This document shows positions 1-10,307 of a stretch of DNA of 64,000 nucleotides, one piece after another (position 1 is the first letter of the stretch; every line of letters begins with the position of its first letter). Made by a program: the position numbers and the translations under genes. The notes below the pieces were generated by a model that worked only from the letters and a program-made list of their open reading frames with translations, did not search any database and was not told the DNA's origin. Source of the DNA: an uncultured Stenotrophomonas sp. (lineage in GTDB: Bacteria; Pseudomonadota; Gammaproteobacteria; Xanthomonadales; Xanthomonadaceae); contig NZ_CAMFIA010000010.1 in NCBI RefSeq assembly GCF_945952405.1, forward strand, positions 1-64,000. The letters are read 5' to 3'.

Positions 1-152
1 ATCACACAGCCGGCCAGCGGCCGGCTCTACCGGTTTGTGGCGGTCGCCCATCCGGGGGCTATCACACAGCCGGCCAGCGGCCGGCTCTACCGGTTTGTGG
101 TGGTTTCGTCTATCCGGGGCATGAAACACGGCCGGCCAGCGGCCGGCGCTAC
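1..152 (-). repeat. Three SMAG-like palindromic repeats, two in a 60-bp direct repeat
   Basis: Three copies of a GC-rich palindrome (core GCCGGCCAGCGGCCGGC) lie at about 8-30, 68-90 and 131-152. Read on the minus strand each begins with GTAG, the signature of the S. maltophilia GTAG/SMAG repeats. The first two copies sit inside an identical 40-bp block (1-40 and 61-100), giving an exact 60-bp period. The cluster lies just beyond the stop codon of nadE, on the transcript-end side, where such hairpins can protect or terminate RNA. The block is cut by the window edge, so more copies may lie to the left. Confidence 0.85.
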
Positions 153-175
153 CTGCCATGCCCGCAGCCGATGCC

Positions 176-1810
176 TCAGCCCTTGTAGCCGTTGCTGATC
201 GGGTAACGGCGCTCGCGGCCGAAGGCGCGGCGCGAGACCTTCGGGCCCGGCGCGGCCTGGTGCCGCTTCCACTCGCTGATGCGCACCAGGCGCAGCACGC
301 GATCGACCACGGCCGCGTCATAGCCGGCGGCGACGATCTCCGTACGCGACTGCTCCTGGTCGATGTAGCGGTACAGGATGCCGTCCAGCACGTCATAGGC
401 CGGCAGCGAATCCTGGTCCAGCTGGTTCTCGCGCAGTTCGGCCGATGGCGGGCGGCTGATCACCGCCGGCGGGATCACCGGCGCGCCCCCCACCGTATTG
501 CGCCACTTCGACAGGCCGAACACCTCGGTCTTGTACAGGTCCTTCAGCGGTGCGTAGCCACCGCACATGTCACCGTAGATGGTGGCGTAGCCGACCGCGT
601 ACTCGCTCTTGTTGCCGGTGGTCAGCAACAGGCCGCCGAACTTGTTGGCCAGCGCCATCAGGATCACGCCACGGCTGCGCGACTGCAGGTTTTCCTCGGT
701 CACGTCCGGGTCGGTGCCCTCGAACATCGGCGCCAGCGATTCCATCAGGCCCTTGAAGGCCGGTTCGATCGACACCGCTTCCAGCTTCACGCCCAGCGCC
801 TGGCACTGCTCGGCCGCCAGGTCGTTGGAAAGGCCGGCGGTATAGCGCGACGGCAGGCGTACGGCGGTGACGTTATCGGCGCCCATGGCATCCACCGCCA
901 TTGCCAGCACCAGCGCCGAATCGATGCCGCCGGACAGGCCCAGCCATACCTTGCGGAAGCCATTCTTGCGGCAGTAGTCCTGGATGCCACGGGTCACCGC
1001 GCGCCAGGCCAGCGCGTCCATGCTCTCGTCGCCATCGTCCATCCATACGTGCGGCATGAAGCGGCGGCTGGCGCCGTCATACTCCACCACCAGCCACTGG
1101 TCGACGAAGGCGGCCGCGGCCGGATGCACGGTGCCATCACCATCGGCCACCACCGAAGCGCCATCGAACACCAGTGCGTCCTGGCCGCCCACCACGTTGA
1201 GATAGGCGATCGCTGCGCCGCTCTCGCGGGTACGCGCGGCCAGCACCGCGTCGCGCTGGGCATGCTTGCCACGCTCGTAGGGCGAGGCATTGGGGACCAC
1301 CACCAGCTGCGCGCCGGCACGCACGGTGTCGGCCAGCGGCTCGGCAAACCACAGGTCTTCGCAGATCAGCAGGCCGACCGGCACGCCATTGACCTCGAAC
1401 ACGCAGCTGCCGCCATCCGGGTCGACGTCGAAGTAGCGGCGCTCGTCGAACACCGCGTAGTTGGGCAGTTCGCGCTTGCGGTAGGTCTGTTCGAGCAGGC
1501 CATCACGCAGCACGCTGGCAGCGTTGTAGACCACCGCACCGGCGGCCTGCGGCCAGCCGACCACGGCGGTGATGCCGCGACAGGCAGCGGCGATACGGCC
1601 CATCGCCTGCTCGCACTCGTACAGGAAGCCCGGGCGCAGCAGAAGGTCTTCCGGCGGGTAGCCACTCACCGCCAGCTCGGGGAACATCACCAGCTCGGCA
1701 CCGTACTCGTCGCGCGCCTGGCCGATCATCTCGATGATGCGCTCGGTGTTGCCGGCGACATCGCCGACCGGGAAATCGAACTGCGCCATCGCGATGCGGA
1801 TCGAAGCCAT
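176..1810 (-). CDS. nadE: Glutamine-dependent NAD(+) synthetase NadE
   Basis: Last step of NAD biosynthesis: ATP- and glutamine-dependent amidation of deamido-NAD in the cytoplasm. The 544-residue protein is the two-domain, glutamine-hydrolysing type. The N-terminal nitrilase-like domain (about 1-270) carries a Glu-Lys-Cys triad visible as E45 (FPELAVSGYP), K112 (YRKRELPNYA) and C150 (LLICEDLWF). The C-terminal synthetase domain has the ATP pyrophosphatase loop SGGIDS at 293-298. The frame is open a further 40 codons upstream, but the family start MASIRIAMAQFDFPVGD fixes the ATG at 1810. It stands alone; a palindromic repeat and an 8-bp tandem repeat lie within 90 bp upstream. Confidence 0.96.
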   Translation of the reverse strand: MASIRIAMAQFDFPVGDVAGNTERIIEMIGQARDEYGAELVMFPELAVSGYPPEDLLLRPGFLYECEQAMGRIAAACRGITAVVGWPQAAGAVVYNAASVLRDGLLEQTYRKRELPNYAVFDERRYFDVDPDGGSCVFEVNGVPVGLLICEDLWFAEPLADTVRAGAQLVVVPNASPYERGKHAQRDAVLAARTRESGAAIAYLNVVGGQDALVFDGASVVADGDGTVHPAAAAFVDQWLVVEYDGASRRFMPHVWMDDGDESMDALAWRAVTRGIQDYCRKNGFRKVWLGLSGGIDSALVLAMAVDAMGADNVTAVRLPSRYTAGLSNDLAAEQCQALGVKLEAVSIEPAFKGLMESLAPMFEGTDPDVTEENLQSRSRGVILMALANKFGGLLLTTGNKSEYAVGYATIYGDMCGGYAPLKDLYKTEVFGLSKWRNTVGGAPVIPPAVISRPPSAELRENQLDQDSLPAYDVLDGILYRYIDQEQSRTEIVAAGYDAAVVDRVLRLVRISEWKRHQAAPGPKVSRRAFGRERRYPISNGYKG

Positions 1811-1843
1811 GGGAATCCAGCCTTTGGTTGCAATGCATCCATT

Positions 1844-1896
1844 GTAGATCCACGCCCTGCGTGGATGGCAGGACGGCAGGACGGCAGGACGGCAGG
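1844..1896. repeat. GTAG palindrome followed by an 8-bp tandem repeat
   Basis: A GTAG-type hairpin (GTAGATCCACG...CGTGGATG, 1844-1867) starts 33 bp upstream of the nadE ATG. It runs into GGCAGGAC repeated three times and a partial fourth copy (1867-1896). An 8-bp unit is not a multiple of three but lies outside coding sequence, so copy number could vary freely. The position is where the nadE 5' leader or promoter should be. Confidence 0.75.
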
Positions 1897-1960
1897 CGGC
1901 ACGGTCAGCTGGGGGCAGATCGCTCGCCATGCGGATGGGATCCGACCCAATTGCAGACGC

Positions 1961-1988
1961 AGAAAGGCCGCCCGGAGGCGGCCTTTCT
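1961..1988 (-). terminator. Intrinsic terminator after sucD
   Basis: A 12-bp perfect stem AGAAAGGCCGCC / GGCGGCCTTTCT with a 4-nt loop lies 64 bp beyond the sucD stop. The stem ends in T-rich DNA on both strands, so it may work in both directions, but the only gene running into it is sucD. Confidence 0.75.
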
Positions 1989-1997
1989 GTTTGATAC

Positions 1998-2022
1998 AGC
2001 CGAGCGCGGGCCCGGCTCTACA
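1998..2022 (-). repeat. SMAG-like palindromic repeat
   Basis: On the minus strand this reads GTAGAGCCGGGCCCGCGCTCGG, a GTAG-headed palindrome between the sucD stop and its terminator. It belongs to the same family as the copies at 1-152, 7655-7677 and 51433-51497. Confidence 0.75.
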
Positions 2023-2052
2023 GGATCGTGCCGGCCGGGGCCGGCAACACCC

Positions 2053-2928
2053 TTACTTGACCAGCTTGGCGATGGCTGCACCCAGGTCGCCCGGCGAACG
2101 CACGGTGACGACGCCAGCGGCTTCCATTGCGGCGAACTTGCCTTCCGCAGTGCCCTTGCCGCCCGAAGCGATCGCACCCGCGTGGCCCATGCGCTTGCCG
2201 GCCGGAGCCGACGCACCGGCGATGAAACCGACGACCGGCTTCTTCACGTGGTTCTTGATGTACTCGGCACCGGCTTCCTCGGCGTCACCGCCGATTTCGC
2301 CCACCATGATGATGCCTTCGGTCTGCGGGTCTTCGTTGAACAGCTTCAGGCAGTCGACGAAGTTCAGGCCATTGATCGGGTCACCACCGATGCCGATGCA
2401 GGTGGACTGGCCCAGGCCGACTTCGGTGGTCTGCTTGACCGCTTCATAGGTCAGGGTGCCCGAACGCGACACGATGCCGATCTTGCCCGGCTGGTGGATG
2501 TGGCCCGGCATGATGCCGATCTTGCACTCACCCGGGGTGATGACGCCCGGGCAGTTCGGCCCGATCAGCACGGTGTCCGGATGCGAACGGGTCAGCACGT
2601 TCTTGACGCGCAGCATGTCCAGCACCGGGATGCCTTCAGTGATGCAGACGATGACCTTGATGCCGGCAGCAGCGGCTTCCAGGATCGCGTCGGCGGCGTA
2701 CGGCGGCGGCACGTAGATGACCGAAGCGTTGGCGCCGGTGCTCTGCACGGCGTCGGCAACGGTGTTGAAGACCGGCAGGTCGATGTGGGTGGTGCCACCC
2801 TTGCCCGGGGTCACGCCGCCAACAACCTGGGTGCCGTACTCGATCATCTGAGTGGCGTGGAAGGTGCCCTGCTGGCCGGTGAAGCCCTGCACGATCACCT
2901 TGGTGTTCTTGTTAATCAAAACAGACAT
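2053..2928 (-). CDS. sucD: Succinyl-CoA synthetase alpha subunit SucD
   Basis: TCA-cycle enzyme subunit that interconverts succinyl-CoA and succinate with substrate-level nucleotide phosphorylation, as an alpha/beta complex with SucC. The 291-residue length is typical. The N-terminal CoA-binding Rossmann part begins [11 protein letters not shown], and the phosphorylated histidine is H249 in [19 protein letters not shown] (123-132) and SRSGTLTYE are classic SucD motifs. It follows sucC after 21 bp and is evidently co-transcribed with it; a terminator hairpin lies just downstream. Confidence 0.98.
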   Translation of the reverse strand: MSVLINKNTKVIVQGFTGQQGTFHATQMIEYGTQVVGGVTPGKGGTTHIDLPVFNTVADAVQSTGANASVIYVPPPYAADAILEAAAAGIKVIVCITEGIPVLDMLRVKNVLTRSHPDTVLIGPNCPGVITPGECKIGIMPGHIHQPGKIGIVSRSGTLTYEAVKQTTEVGLGQSTCIGIGGDPINGLNFVDCLKLFNEDPQTEGIIMVGEIGGDAEEAGAEYIKNHVKKPVVGFIAGASAPAGKRMGHAGAIASGGKGTAEGKFAAMEAAGVVTVRSPGDLGAAIAKLVK

Positions 2929-2949
2929 GGGAATTCCTTGGTGTCGGGA

Positions 2950-4119
<1,170 letters not shown>

Positions 4120-4202
4120 GCGTCACCGTGGGAATAGGAACGACCGCACGCAATTCCTCAGGGCCCCGGCGGGGCGCCGGCATGGACCGCGGCGGGCCCA
4201 CT

Positions 4203-4231
4203 ATTGTGGCCGAGCCGGCGCCGGGGCGCAA
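4203..4231 (-). promoter_or_regulatory. Candidate sigma-70 promoter for sucCD
   Basis: On the minus strand TTGCGC (4231-4226) and CACAAT (4208-4203) are separated by exactly 17 bp and face sucC. Both hexamers match the consensus at four of six or better. This is a pattern match only. The rest of the 390-bp sucC-pilS gap (4120-4509) contains no gene; a TATACT at 4373-4378 could be the -10 of pilS but has no recognisable -35. Confidence 0.45.
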
Positions 4232-4509
4232 AGAAGTCTGTACAAAACGCCAGACCCGGCCAGATTTCCACCGTCATTCAGGCAGTTGCGCCCGGGACAG
4301 TGCTGGCCACCGGTGTCCGCACCAGGCCAACTGCGCGACCACCGGCCTCCGGCGGTGCCCTCCCGGGGGCCCTATACTGGTCGACCAAGGCGTGTAGAGT
4401 CGAGCAGGCTCGAACCCACGCAAGCGCGACGGGCCGGCCCGGCTTCAGGGGACGCCGGACAGGCCCGCCGCAGATTCCAGACCCAGGCAGCCAGAAGGGG
4501 AGTTCCGGC

Positions 4510-6123
4510 GTGTCACCCAGTGCTTCATTGATCGACCGCATCGAATCGATCCCGCGGCGTGAGCTGTATTTCTTCGCGCTGTACCGGGTACTGATCGCCG
4601 CGGTCATCGCCGCCCTGCTCTACAGCCCGTTGTCGGCGATGGTGGGCGAGGCCCACCACCCGCGCCTGGCCGACACGGTGGCCGCCATCTACCTGCTGTT
4701 GTCGCTGCTGGCCCTGGTGATCGGCCGCAACGAACGCTGGCTGCGCCCGATCGTGGTCAGCGGCGTGCTGGTCGACATCGTCGCCGCCACCTTGCTGTCG
4801 CACGCGCTGCCCGGTGCCAGTGCCGGCATCTCGATGTCGCTGCTGTTCAACCTCGCCGCCGCCGCCACCCTGCTGCCCCTCAGCCTCGGCCTCGGCCTGG
4901 CCCTCGCCGCCAGCCTGGCCACCGGCGTGGAATACAGCTGGAAGCTGCTGGAAGGCGGCGACCCGACCCGCACCCTGGCCGAGCTGGCGATGTTCGCCAC
5001 CAGCTACCTGGCGCTGGCATTCATCAGCTACCAGGTGGGCAGCCGCGCGCGCCGCAACCAGCAGCTGGCCAACCAGCGTGGCGACGAAGTGGCCAACCTG
5101 TTCCAGATCAACGAGCTGATCATCCGCCGCATGCGCACCGGCGTACTGGTGGTGGATGCCGACAACCGCATCACCCTGGCCAATGAAGCCGCCTCGCTGC
5201 TGCTCGGAGACAATGACGGCAACGGCGAAAGTGGACGCCTGGACCTGGCCAGCGCCGCACCGGAACTGGCGCGCCGCCTGCAGCGCTGGCGCAACGGCTG
5301 GGCCCAGGACGAGCTGCCGCTGCAGCTCAATCCCGACCAGCCCGAAGTGCAGCCGCGTTTCGCCCGCCTGCTGGCCGGCAGTGACCTGGCGCTGGTGTTC
5401 CTGGACGATTCCAGCGTGGTCTCCCGCCGCGCCGAATCGCTCACCCTGTCGGCGATGGGCCGCTTCTCGGCCAGCCTGGCCCACGAGATCCGCAATCCAC
5501 TGGCGGCGATCAACTATGCCGTGCAGCTGCTCGAGGAAGGCACCGGCTTCAACGAGAGCGACCGCCGCCTGCTGCAGATCATCCGCCAGCAGTGCCAGCG
5601 CACCAACGGCATCGTCGAGAGCGTGCTGGGCCTGGCCCGGCGCGAACGTGCCACGCCCGAGAACGTGGACCTGGCCGCGTTCGTGCGCCGCTTCGTGCTG
5701 GAGTACAAGCAGGGGCAGACGCTGGAAACGGACAGCATCGAGCCGATCATCAACGACAGCTCGGTGATGGCCCAGGTCGATACCCGCCACCTGTACCAGG
5801 TACTGACCGTGCTGGTGCACAACGCCCTGAAGTACGGGCGGATCGGCCAGCAGCCGGCGCGGGTGCGCCTGCGCGTGGCCCAGCACGAGCGCAGCGCGGT
5901 GATCGACGTGATGGATCGTGGCCCCGGCATTCCGGAGAGCGTGGCGGCGCAGCTGTTCCGGCCGTTCTTCACCACCTCCGAGCACGGCACCGGCCTCGGC
6001 CTGTATATCGCGCGCGAACTGTGCCGGGCCAACCAGGCCCGACTGGACTACATTCCGGTGCCGGCGGGAGGCTCCTGCTTCCGCCTGGTCCTGCCCGGCC
6101 CGCATACGCTGCTGCCCGGTTGA
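4510..6123 (+). CDS. pilS: Sensor histidine kinase PilS
   Basis: Membrane sensor kinase that phosphorylates PilR and so controls pilin transcription. The GTG at 4510 is chosen because AGAAGGGGAG lies 7 bp upstream and the product (537 residues) starts like PilS; the frame is open further upstream without a better start. The first ~180 residues form about six membrane segments. A PAS-like region follows, then HisKA with the phospho-acceptor H325 in SLAHEIRNPLAAINY, and a HATPase domain with NALKYG, DRGPGIP and GTGLGLYIARELC. pilR begins 60 bp later on the same strand. Confidence 0.95.
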   Translation: MSPSASLIDRIESIPRRELYFFALYRVLIAAVIAALLYSPLSAMVGEAHHPRLADTVAAIYLLLSLLALVIGRNERWLRPIVVSGVLVDIVAATLLSHALPGASAGISMSLLFNLAAAATLLPLSLGLGLALAASLATGVEYSWKLLEGGDPTRTLAELAMFATSYLALAFISYQVGSRARRNQQLANQRGDEVANLFQINELIIRRMRTGVLVVDADNRITLANEAASLLLGDNDGNGESGRLDLASAAPELARRLQRWRNGWAQDELPLQLNPDQPEVQPRFARLLAGSDLALVFLDDSSVVSRRAESLTLSAMGRFSASLAHEIRNPLAAINYAVQLLEEGTGFNESDRRLLQIIRQQCQRTNGIVESVLGLARRERATPENVDLAAFVRRFVLEYKQGQTLETDSIEPIINDSSVMAQVDTRHLYQVLTVLVHNALKYGRIGQQPARVRLRVAQHERSAVIDVMDRGPGIPESVAAQLFRPFFTTSEHGTGLGLYIARELCRANQARLDYIPVPAGGSCFRLVLPGPHTLLPG

Positions 6124-6183
6124 TCCCACTTCTGTGCGTCAAACATTTGTCGCTTCCGGCCCCCTCGTTTATCTTTCACGCCC

Positions 6184-7557
<1,374 letters not shown>

Positions 7558-7597
7558 CGCCGGGCGCAGGCCCGGCGGCGTGACGGGGGCATCGCGC

Positions 7598-7677
7598 CAT
7601 CCACGCGTGGCGTGGATCTACTGGGGCCCATCCACGCGTGGCGTGGATCTACCGGAGCCGAGCATGGCTCGGCTCTA
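7598..7677 (-). repeat. Cluster of three GTAG palindromes between convergent pilR and pilB
   Basis: Two near-identical units at 7598-7621 and 7629-7652 (minus strand GTAGATCCACGCC...) are followed by a third of different stem sequence (GTAGAGCCGAGCC..., 7655-7677). All three have GTAG on the minus strand. They fill most of the 137-bp gap between the ends of pilR and pilB and may separate the two convergent transcripts. Confidence 0.85.
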
Positions 7678-7694
7678 CATGACGCGGTGCCGGG

Positions 7695-9422
7695 TCAATC
7701 CTTGGTGACGCGGTTGATCTCGGCCAGGCTGGTGATGCCGGCGGCCACCTTCTTCAGCGCCGACCTGCGCAGGTCGTTCACGCCCAGCGCCCGCGCCGCT
7801 TCTTCGATCTGCAGCGCATTGCCACCGGCCAGCACGATGGAGGCGATCTCGTCGGTCATCGGCATCACCTGGTAGATGCCGGTACGGCCCTTGTAGCCCT
7901 CGGTGCACTCGTCGCAGCCCACCGCCTCGTACAACTGCACGCCGGCATCCAGCTGCTCCTGGCTGAAGCCTTCGGCCAGCAGGGCGTGGGCCGGAAGGTC
8001 CGAGGGCTTCTTGCAGTTGCTGCACAGCCGGCGCGCCAGGCGCTGGGCAATCACCAGCGTCACCGAGCTGGTGATGTTGTACGGCGCAATACCCATGTTC
8101 ATCAGGCGCGCGATGGTCTGCGGCGCGTCATTGGTATGCAGGGTCGACAGCACCATGTGGCCGGTCTGCGCCGCCTTGATGGCGATCTCGGCGGTTTCCA
8201 GGTCGCGGATTTCGCCGACCATGATGATGTCCGGGTCCTGGCGCAGGAACGAGCGCAGCGCGGCGGCGAAGGTCATGCCGCGCTTGTTGTTCTGCTGCAC
8301 CTGGTTGACGCCCGGCAGGCGGATTTCCACCGGGTCTTCGGCGGTGGAGATGTTGCGGGTCTCGTCGTTGAGGATGCCCAGCGCGGTGTACAGCGACACC
8401 GTCTTGCCGGAACCGGTCGGGCCGGTCACCAGCACCATGCCGTACGGCTTGTGGATCGCCTCCAGGAACAGCTTCTGCTGGTCCGGCTCGTAACCCAGCT
8501 TGTCGATGCCCAGCTTGGCGGCGCTGCCATCAAGGATACGCAGCACCACCTTCTCGCCGAACAGGGTCGGCAGCGTGCTGACGCGGAAGTCGATCTGCTT
8601 GGCCTTGGACAGGTTGAGCTTGATGCGACCGTCCTGCGGCACGCGCTTCTCGGCGATGTCCAGCTGTGCCATCACCTTCAGGCGGGCGGCGATGCGCTGG
8701 TTCAACTTCACCGGCGCGCGCGCCACCATCTTCAGCAGGCCGTCGATGCGCAGGCGCACGCGGTAATCGTCTTCATACGGTTCGAAGTGGATGTCCGAGG
8801 CGCCCTTGCGGATCGCATCGACCAGCACCTTGTTGACGAACTTCACCACCGGGGTGTCATCGCCCTTGGCATCGATGCCGGAGTCACCGGCCATGCTGTC
8901 TTCATCGCCGCCGGAGACATCCAGGTTGGCGAGTCCATCATCGTCCCCGCCCAGCGAGTCGCCCAGGCTGTCATGACTGGTATGCCACTGCTCCAGGGTG
9001 CGCCGGATCTGGTCCTCATCGACCAGGATCGGCTCCACCACCAGGTTGGTGTGGAACTTGATCTCATCCAGCGAATGGGTCGGGTTGCTGGTCCCCACGA
9101 ACAGCTTGCCGCCCCGCTTGAACAGCGGCAGCACGTTGTGCTTGCGCAGCAGTTCCTCGCTGACCAGGTTCATCGCGTTCTGGCCGGCGTCGAAGGTGGA
9201 GACGTCAAACAGCGGCATGCCGAACTCGACCGCATTGGCCGCGGCCAGCTGCGATGCGCTGACCAGCTTGTTCTGCGCGAACCAGGTCGGCAGCGGCTGG
9301 CGGGCCGCAGCGGCCTTGGCCATCGCGTCGCGGGCGCTGGCTTCGTCCAGCGCTCCATCCTGGACCAGGCGGCGGGCCAGCCCGGTGATGCCAACCAGGT
9401 TGGCGGTGGTGACTGCGTTCAT
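7695..9422 (-). CDS. pilB: Type IV pilus assembly ATPase PilB
   Basis: Cytoplasmic hexameric ATPase that powers pilus extension. The protein is 575 residues from the ATG at 9422 (MNAVTTANLVGITGLARRL); an in-frame ATG 17 codons earlier would run into the region between pilB and pilA and is not used. The GspE/PulE N-terminal domain comes first, then Walker A GPTGSGKT, the Asp box and Walker B region (DPDIIMVGEIRD), and a tetracysteine zinc site (CSNC, then CDEC 40 residues on). It is separated from the upstream pilA by a strong hairpin, so its expression may be partly uncoupled from pilin. Confidence 0.97.
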   Translation of the reverse strand: MNAVTTANLVGITGLARRLVQDGALDEASARDAMAKAAAARQPLPTWFAQNKLVSASQLAAANAVEFGMPLFDVSTFDAGQNAMNLVSEELLRKHNVLPLFKRGGKLFVGTSNPTHSLDEIKFHTNLVVEPILVDEDQIRRTLEQWHTSHDSLGDSLGGDDDGLANLDVSGGDEDSMAGDSGIDAKGDDTPVVKFVNKVLVDAIRKGASDIHFEPYEDDYRVRLRIDGLLKMVARAPVKLNQRIAARLKVMAQLDIAEKRVPQDGRIKLNLSKAKQIDFRVSTLPTLFGEKVVLRILDGSAAKLGIDKLGYEPDQQKLFLEAIHKPYGMVLVTGPTGSGKTVSLYTALGILNDETRNISTAEDPVEIRLPGVNQVQQNNKRGMTFAAALRSFLRQDPDIIMVGEIRDLETAEIAIKAAQTGHMVLSTLHTNDAPQTIARLMNMGIAPYNITSSVTLVIAQRLARRLCSNCKKPSDLPAHALLAEGFSQEQLDAGVQLYEAVGCDECTEGYKGRTGIYQVMPMTDEIASIVLAGGNALQIEEAARALGVNDLRRSALKKVAAGITSLAEINRVTKD

Positions 9423-9483
9423 GGCGGTGGTTCTGGAAGGGGTAAGCAGGTTATAGGCGCCTGGAGCGCCCATTACAAATGCA

Positions 9484-9509
9484 GATGCCCGCGATTTCTC
9501 GCGGGCATC
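9484..9509 (-). terminator. Terminator or attenuator between pilA and pilB
   Basis: A perfect 11-bp stem GATGCCCGCGA / TCGCGGGCATC with a 4-nt loop lies 45 bp after the pilA stop and 62 bp before pilB on the same strand. It is followed on the minus strand by a short T-rich tail (TGCATTTGT). It should let pilin mRNA accumulate far above pilB mRNA. Confidence 0.7.
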
Positions 9510-9553
9510 CGGTACTGCAGGGCCGACACTCGGTGCCAGCCTTCAAGCCGCGA

Positions 9554-9955
9554 TTAGGACGACTTGTTCAGGTCATCGCACGGCTTGTTCTTGTAGGTGG
9601 TGACCGAAGAAGCCGTCACGGTGCAGGTCCACTGCAGCGGATCCTTGTCGTTGGCCGGGACGCCGGTGGTCAGTTCGATGGTGGCGGTGTTGTCCTTCGA
9701 CTTGCCGGTCAGCTTCAGGTCGGCCAGGCCGGTGCCGCCGGTGCAGCCGGAAACGCTTGCGCACAGGTCGGTGGCTTCCGAAGCATAGTTCTCGGCAACC
9801 TTGATCTTCTCGCCGGCGACAGTGGCGACGGCCTGGGTGATCTTGGCGCGGGCGGTGTAGTTCTTGTACTGCGGCAGCGCGATGGCGGCCAGGATCGCGA
9901 TGATCGCAACGACGATCATCAGTTCGATCAGGGTGAAGCCCTTCTGGTTCTTCAT
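9554..9955 (-). CDS. pilA: Type IV major pilin PilA
   Basis: Structural subunit of type IV pili, exported, cleaved and N-methylated by PilD. The ATG at 9955 gives a 133-residue prepilin with a 6-residue leader MKNQKG, cleavage before F7, E11 (the mature Glu5) and the hydrophobic helix [20 protein letters not shown]. Four cysteines (65, 71, 111, 126) predict two disulfides: a small C65-C71 loop and the usual C-terminal D-region loop C111-C126. A single pilin gene is present; some relatives carry two. It is transcribed from a sigma-54 promoter and diverges from pilC. Confidence 0.96.
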   Translation of the reverse strand: MKNQKGFTLIELMIVVAIIAILAAIALPQYKNYTARAKITQAVATVAGEKIKVAENYASEATDLCASVSGCTGGTGLADLKLTGKSKDNTATIELTTGVPANDKDPLQWTCTVTASSVTTYKNKPCDDLNKSS

Positions 9956-10052
9956 GATTACATCCCCAAGATAAGTGGTGGTTGAGTCAGTGCACAGGAT
10001 CTGGCCGGCGGCTGCCGGTTGAGCGGGTCCTGCACCCTGCGGGTGGATCAAC

Positions 10053-10068
10053 GCAGGTTGCGTGCCAA
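10053..10068 (-). promoter_or_regulatory. Sigma-54 promoter of pilA
   Basis: On the minus strand the DNA reads TTGGCACG-CAAC-CTGC. This matches the -24/-12 consensus TTGGCACG-N4-TTGC at all but one base, with the required 10 bp between the invariant GG and GC. It faces pilA, with a leader of roughly 85-90 nt. PilR, encoded nearby, is the sigma-54 activator expected to act here. Confidence 0.9.
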
Positions 10069-10166
10069 CCCCGGCACGCCTCCCCCTGGATTTCCCCGCG
10101 CCCATGATGGCAGCAATTTCTCGGATGGGAACCCCCGGCATGCGAATCTGCGATGGACGCGGCAAT

Positions 10167-10183
10167 GTGACGCAGTGCGTCAC
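10167..10183. promoter_or_regulatory. Palindrome upstream of pilA, candidate PilR enhancer site
   Basis: GTGACGC-AGT-GCGTCAC is a perfect 7-bp inverted repeat with a 3-bp centre, about 110 bp upstream of the pilA -24 element. That is the usual distance for an enhancer-binding site of a sigma-54 activator. It could equally serve pilC, whose start lies 125 bp away in the other direction. The remainder of the 352-bp pilA-pilC gap (9956-10307) shows no other gene. Confidence 0.5.
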
Positions 10184-10307
10184 CTTTGGTCGGCACCCGG
10201 CACGAAATCGCGCACCGGGCCGCCCGCCAACTGCCCATACGGCCATGAACCCGCTACCATCAACGGCTAGTTGCCCGCCTGGGGATGGCGGGTCTTGGGG
10301 AGCCAAC

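Noticed and set aside
1..152. CRISPR-like array at the left edge
   Set aside because: There are only two identical units, and the repeated block includes a palindrome of the GTAG family. The third unit has diverged, and no cas genes are present.
158..2449. Very long open frame on the plus strand opposite nadE and sucD (763 codons)
   Set aside because: It is the complement of two well-supported genes in GC-rich DNA; its protein is rich in Arg, His, Ala and Gly with no motif, which is typical of a shadow frame.
4525..6129. 534-codon open frame opposite pilS
   Set aside because: Antisense of a complete histidine kinase gene with all motifs; the reverse frame has none.
10167..10183. CRP/Clp site in the pilA-pilC gap
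   Set aside because: TGTGA and TCAC half-sites are present, but they are 9 bp apart instead of 6, so they do not fit the CRP/Clp consensus. The palindrome is better treated as a site for another regulator.
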